A program made the translations under genes and the position numbers. From Mycobacteroides franklinii (lineage in GTDB: Bacteria > Actinomycetota > Actinomycetes > Mycobacteriales > Mycobacteriaceae), in contig NZ_MAFQ01000019.1 of NCBI RefSeq assembly GCF_002013895.1, positions 17,093-81,092 of the forward strand: a stretch of 64,000 nucleotides of DNA, read 5' to 3'. Below are positions 61,606-64,000 of this stretch, in pieces. A model generated the notes under the pieces. It searched no databases. It saw nothing but the letters and a program-made list of their open reading frames with translations, and was not told the origin of the DNA. Numbering within the stretch: position 1 is the first letter of the stretch; the number at the start of each line of letters is the position of its first letter.

Positions 61606-61997
61606 TAGCTTGCAAGGGTGCTAGGGATGGCAATCAGGGTGAGCACCGCAAGCGCCAAAGCGGCCATCGCGCCGTATGCGGCTGGGACATAGAACAGCAC
61701 GCTCTGCCAGATGCCGTGTGGACGCCAGTTAGCGAGGCGGCCAGGCAATTTGGCGTGCACCCACATCAGGCCGAGTGCAAGCACGAGCACAACGGGAATC
61801 GTCAGATACCAGCTTCCTGCAAGCGTGAACGGCGTGAACCAGAGCAGTGCGAGGGCCGCGCCGCCACGATCCTTGAGAGTGCCACTGTCCGAGCTGAAGA
61901 GCATCGCACATGTGAACACGAGGTAGTAGACGATGCACAGCAGCGCCGCTGCCACGGGAATGTAGCCCAGGTAGGCACTGATGCGTTCCCGGGTCAT
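61602..61997 (-). CDS. Small membrane protein, candidate immunity protein
   Basis: A 131-residue protein with three or four transmembrane helices: about 11-33 (IPVAAALLCIVYYLVFTCAM), 48-62, 65-80 and 104-125 (AAYGAMAALALAVLTLIAI). Its ATG overlaps the stop of the large WXG100-effector by 4 bases (ATGA) on the same strand. In type VII toxin cassettes the gene immediately downstream of the effector often encodes its immunity protein, and a membrane protein would suit a membrane-acting toxin. The role is inferred from position. Confidence 0.6.
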   Translation of the reverse strand: MTRERISAYLGYIPVAAALLCIVYYLVFTCAMLFSSDSGTLKDRGGAALALLWFTPFTLAGSWYLTIPVVLVLALGLMWVHAKLPGRLANWRPHGIWQSVLFYVPAAYGAMAALALAVLTLIAIPSTLASY

Positions 61998-63337
61998 CGT
62001 TCGCCCACCGGTAGGTGTAGAGGCTCCGGCATTGTCGGCGTGATCACTGGCGGCGCATTCACGGTACCCAGTGGCACCAACGGCGTGTTGGCCATGGTTC
62101 GGTACAGCTCGCCGTCGCCAATTCCCTGCGTGTTCAACAAACCCACCATCGGCCCGTAGGACGTTGTGTTGGCGGGCATGTTGGTGAACACCGTATCGGT
62201 CACTCCCTTCGGGCTGTCGTGATAGACCTCCACAGCGGGGAACTGTGTGACGTTGCCTCCAATCTTCGCTCCATCAGGCCCACCTTGGATCACTACTTGG
62301 CCGTGCACCGAGTACCCGGTCACTTTGGCGAGCCCCTCACCACCCGGCGAGAACGGGTCGGCGGTGCTGTAGGCAATAGCGACCGCGCCGTTGGTGTTCT
62401 GTCCTGCGGTGACCCACGGGTGCCCTGCCATGGCTTCGCCGCTCACCGAGTCCACGGACGGATTCTGACGAGTAACGATGACGCCGTTCTCGTAGTCCAC
62501 CAGTACCGATACCCGCGAGTGCTCGGGATCGGCATACGGGTCGAATCCGCGATTGTCGCCCAGGTTGTGACCCTGTGCCTTCGATAGGCTCGGGTAGGCG
62601 ACCTCACGTTGCGGGATAAAGAAATTGGTACGGACAGTGCCCCATCCCGGATGAGGTTCAATCTTGGCCACCCGCACCTCGGGCTGTGCGATGCCGTTCT
62701 TGGGGTCGTAGCTGTTCGGGTTGAGTGCTGCGGCGGTTGCGAAATCGGCAGGGGTAGTAGGTGCGCGGCCAAACATATGCTCAAACGCCTGACGGTCCGT
62801 CTCGGCCTTGTTCGTCCATGAGAATGACTCATCGTTGTACTTGTGCCCTGATGCTGCTTCCGCGCCGGATGCCAGGTTGACGGCGTGACGTAAATCCCCA
62901 TCTGCCACATCGGCAGCCTGTAGTGCCATTCGCACCTTGGACTCGATGTCCGCCTTGGCGTCTGGATTCTGCTTCTCGAAATTAGGGTCAGCGCTAACCG
63001 CTCCTGTCTGCGGGTCTATCAGGAAATGACCGGTCTTGGCTTCGTCTTCTGCGGCCTGTTTCATCCGCTTGACGAGGGATACCTCCAACGCCGACTTCTC
63101 CATGGCGGCAGCGGACTCGTCGTGAGCGGCGGACTGCTCAATAATGTTCTTGGCGATCTTGTCCAGCGATTGGTTTGCCGCCGTTGCTCCTTGGCCTTCC
63201 CACGTCGCTATCATCGGAAGGTTCTTGAGGCCGTCCTTGACCTCTTGTATCGACTTTGAGCGGGAGCGCAACCCGGCTGCGACATCGCTGATGGTGTTCT
63301 CGTCCCACTCGCCGATGTCACCCCAGGTAATGGTCAC
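61994..63337 (-). CDS. WXG100-type effector, possible type VII-secreted toxin
   Basis: A 447-residue protein. The N-terminal 100 residues are helical with a WEG turn at 46-48 (TWEGQGATAA), matching a WXG100 secretion domain, as in EspC- and LXG-like effectors. The middle (KTGHFLIDPQTGAVSADPNF) links to a beta-rich C-terminal region (SVLVDYENGVIVTRQNPS, VTGYSVHGQVVIQGGPDGAK) whose family I do not recognise. Its start overlaps the small WXG100 gene by 4 bases. Placement on a prophage-like element with a membrane protein partner suggests a polymorphic toxin exported by an ESX system; the toxic activity is not assigned. Confidence 0.65.
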   Translation of the reverse strand: MTITWGDIGEWDENTISDVAAGLRSRSKSIQEVKDGLKNLPMIATWEGQGATAANQSLDKIAKNIIEQSAAHDESAAAMEKSALEVSLVKRMKQAAEDEAKTGHFLIDPQTGAVSADPNFEKQNPDAKADIESKVRMALQAADVADGDLRHAVNLASGAEAASGHKYNDESFSWTNKAETDRQAFEHMFGRAPTTPADFATAAALNPNSYDPKNGIAQPEVRVAKIEPHPGWGTVRTNFFIPQREVAYPSLSKAQGHNLGDNRGFDPYADPEHSRVSVLVDYENGVIVTRQNPSVDSVSGEAMAGHPWVTAGQNTNGAVAIAYSTADPFSPGGEGLAKVTGYSVHGQVVIQGGPDGAKIGGNVTQFPAVEVYHDSPKGVTDTVFTNMPANTTSYGPMVGLLNTQGIGDGELYRTMANTPLVPLGTVNAPPVITPTMPEPLHLPVGER

Positions 63338-63648
63338 CGGAGTCTCATGCCGTACTTCATGATGTACTCGGCCTGGTCTTCGTCCATGTTGTAGTAGTTA
63401 TGCCCGATAGTGCGGAATCCATAACTGTGGTCCGCCAAGTCGTCGGTCAGGCCCTTGGTCTGCGCTTTCAGCACGGGGATTAACGCCTTCAGCGCGGCAC
63501 CCGACGAACCAATCCAACCAAGTGCAGCATCCTCAATATCGGCGTTTGCGGCGGCATGCTTCCGCGTGATGTCGGCATGGTGCATATCGAGGTGATCCGC
63601 CGACGCATGGAGATCCGCTGGAACGACACTGAGTTTGTCAGCAGGCAT
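63334..63648 (-). CDS. WXG100/EspC-like secretion partner
   Basis: A 104-residue helical hairpin protein of the ESX secretion-associated type. The WIG turn lies at 45-47 (LGWIGSSGAAL), and near the C-terminus a YNMDE sequence (86-90) matches the Y-x-x-x-D/E export signal used by type VII substrates. ATG 63648 follows GGGGAAAA, a fair ribosome site. As first gene of the three-gene leftward operon it probably pairs with the effector for export. Confidence 0.75.
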   Translation of the reverse strand: MPADKLSVVPADLHASADHLDMHHADITRKHAAANADIEDAALGWIGSSGAALKALIPVLKAQTKGLTDDLADHSYGFRTIGHNYYNMDEDQAEYIMKYGMRLR

Positions 63649-63764
63649 TTGGTTTTCCCCTGGACGGTCGAAGTGTGACTAAGCTGGGACTATACGCCGT
63701 GGCCGATTTTTGGTGCAGTGTGTCGTGCTCCCGCGTTGGGATCGTCGCCAGGAAAACTAGCCCC

Positions 63765-64000
63765 ATGCACCTCCCCACCACCCCAGACGGCTTCAAATGC
63801 GTGCTGGCCGACCCGCCCTGGCGGTTCGGGAATCGGCGCTCGGGCATGTCGCCAGAGAGCGGGCTCAGACCGCGTTACGCCACCATGGCGCTCGACGACA
63901 TCTGCGATATGCCCGTGCAATCCATCCTCGCGCAGGACGCGCATCTCTATCTGTGGGTGCCTAGCGCGATGTTGCCCGATGGGCTAAAAGTCATGCAGCA
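63765..64000 (+). CDS. MT-A70 family adenine methyltransferase, 3' partial
   Basis: The frame is open to the window end (78 residues seen). The N-terminus has the DPPW catalytic motif at 16-19 (LADPPWRFGN), and MALDDICDMPVQ, then LYLWVPSAML, the MT-A70 features. Together with the D12 methylase upstream it suggests that the element modifies adenines in its own DNA. ATG 63765 follows CAGGAAAA, and it is divergent from the WXG100 gene. Confidence 0.8.
   Translation, partial: MHLPTTPDGFKCVLADPPWRFGNRRSGMSPESGLRPRYATMALDDICDMPVQSILAQDAHLYLWVPSAMLPDGLKVMQ

Larger units (their letters stand above)
54404..64000. mobile_element. Left end of a tRNA-integrated element, probably a prophage
   Basis: Directly after the initiator tRNA lie a leftward tyrosine integrase, an overlapping repressor, a divergent operator region and a rightward gene train of small ORFs, recombinase and methylases. 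This is the standard layout of temperate mycobacteriophage and related elements. A WXG100 effector cassette on the leftward strand fits the cargo found near prophage ends in this group. No structural genes are visible, so phage origin is inferred. The far end and second att site lie beyond the window. Confidence 0.75.

Overview
The window is a GC-rich actinobacterial chromosome segment. From gene content and order it comes from a mycobacterium, most likely a rapid grower of the Mycobacteroides (abscessus/chelonae) group. That is an inference from the whiB7 leader with an upstream ORF, adnAB, mrx1, uvrD2, a moeZ-type activator and the M. tuberculosis-like order Rv3218 to Rv3193c, read here left to right. 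No database search was possible, so orthologue names rest on recognition of protein sequence and synteny.

Layout. (1) 1-7404: right end of an integrative element of the actinobacterial AICE/pSAM2 type. It has a rolling-circle-like replication initiator (cut by the left edge), small accessory genes, a cargo block of SIR2-like protein, XRE-ImmA/IrrE metallopeptidase and PIN-like protein (candidate phage-defence or toxin-control module), and a large serine integrase. The integrase abuts the 3' end of a lipid (diacylglycerol) kinase gene that has lost its C-terminus, which marks the integration site. (2) 7405-22631: conserved core. It holds lipid kinase, membrane protein, an operon of histidine phosphatase, isochorismate synthase and GNAT, then ParA, a glutamine amidotransferase-like hydrolase, a beta-propeller protein with RhlE helicase, a ferritin-like protein, an MmpS-like protein, DUF3107, TetR, DUF3152 protease-like protein, MoeZ and a TIGR02569 protein. 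(3) 22771-29059: a nitrate/nitrite assimilation operon (narK, nirB, nirD, HemD-like regulator, sirohydrochlorin chelatase) lying between neighbours that are adjacent in M. tuberculosis. (4) 29033-42058: DNA repair and redox core, with alkyltransferase-like protein, alpha/beta hydrolase, AdnA-AdnB, K+ channel, NudC, mycoredoxin, UvrD2 and a dienelactone hydrolase. (5) 42112-42967: the antibiotic-response regulator whiB7 with promoter, leader peptide ORF, attenuator hairpins and terminator. (6) 42966-54213: three tandem ABC1/UbiB-like kinases, a cyclodehydratase/E1-like protein, a DUF2342 metalloprotease, a DCC-family protein, a PDZ-Lon protease and a UPF0182 membrane protein. (7) 54346-54419: initiator tRNA-fMet.

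(8) About 54420-64000 (runs off the right edge): left end of a second integrated element, probably a prophage, inserted at the initiator tRNA. It carries a tyrosine integrase, a repressor, a divergent operator region, an excisionase-like HTH, a run of small Cys-rich proteins with repeated leader sequences, a resolvase-type serine recombinase, a D12-class adenine methylase, a leftward WXG100/effector/membrane-protein cassette (candidate type VII-secreted toxin with immunity protein) and the start of an MT-A70 methylase.

The best candidates for undescribed biology are the SIR2/XRE-ImmA/PIN cargo block in element 1 and the WXG100-effector cassette plus Cys-rich small-gene array in element 2.
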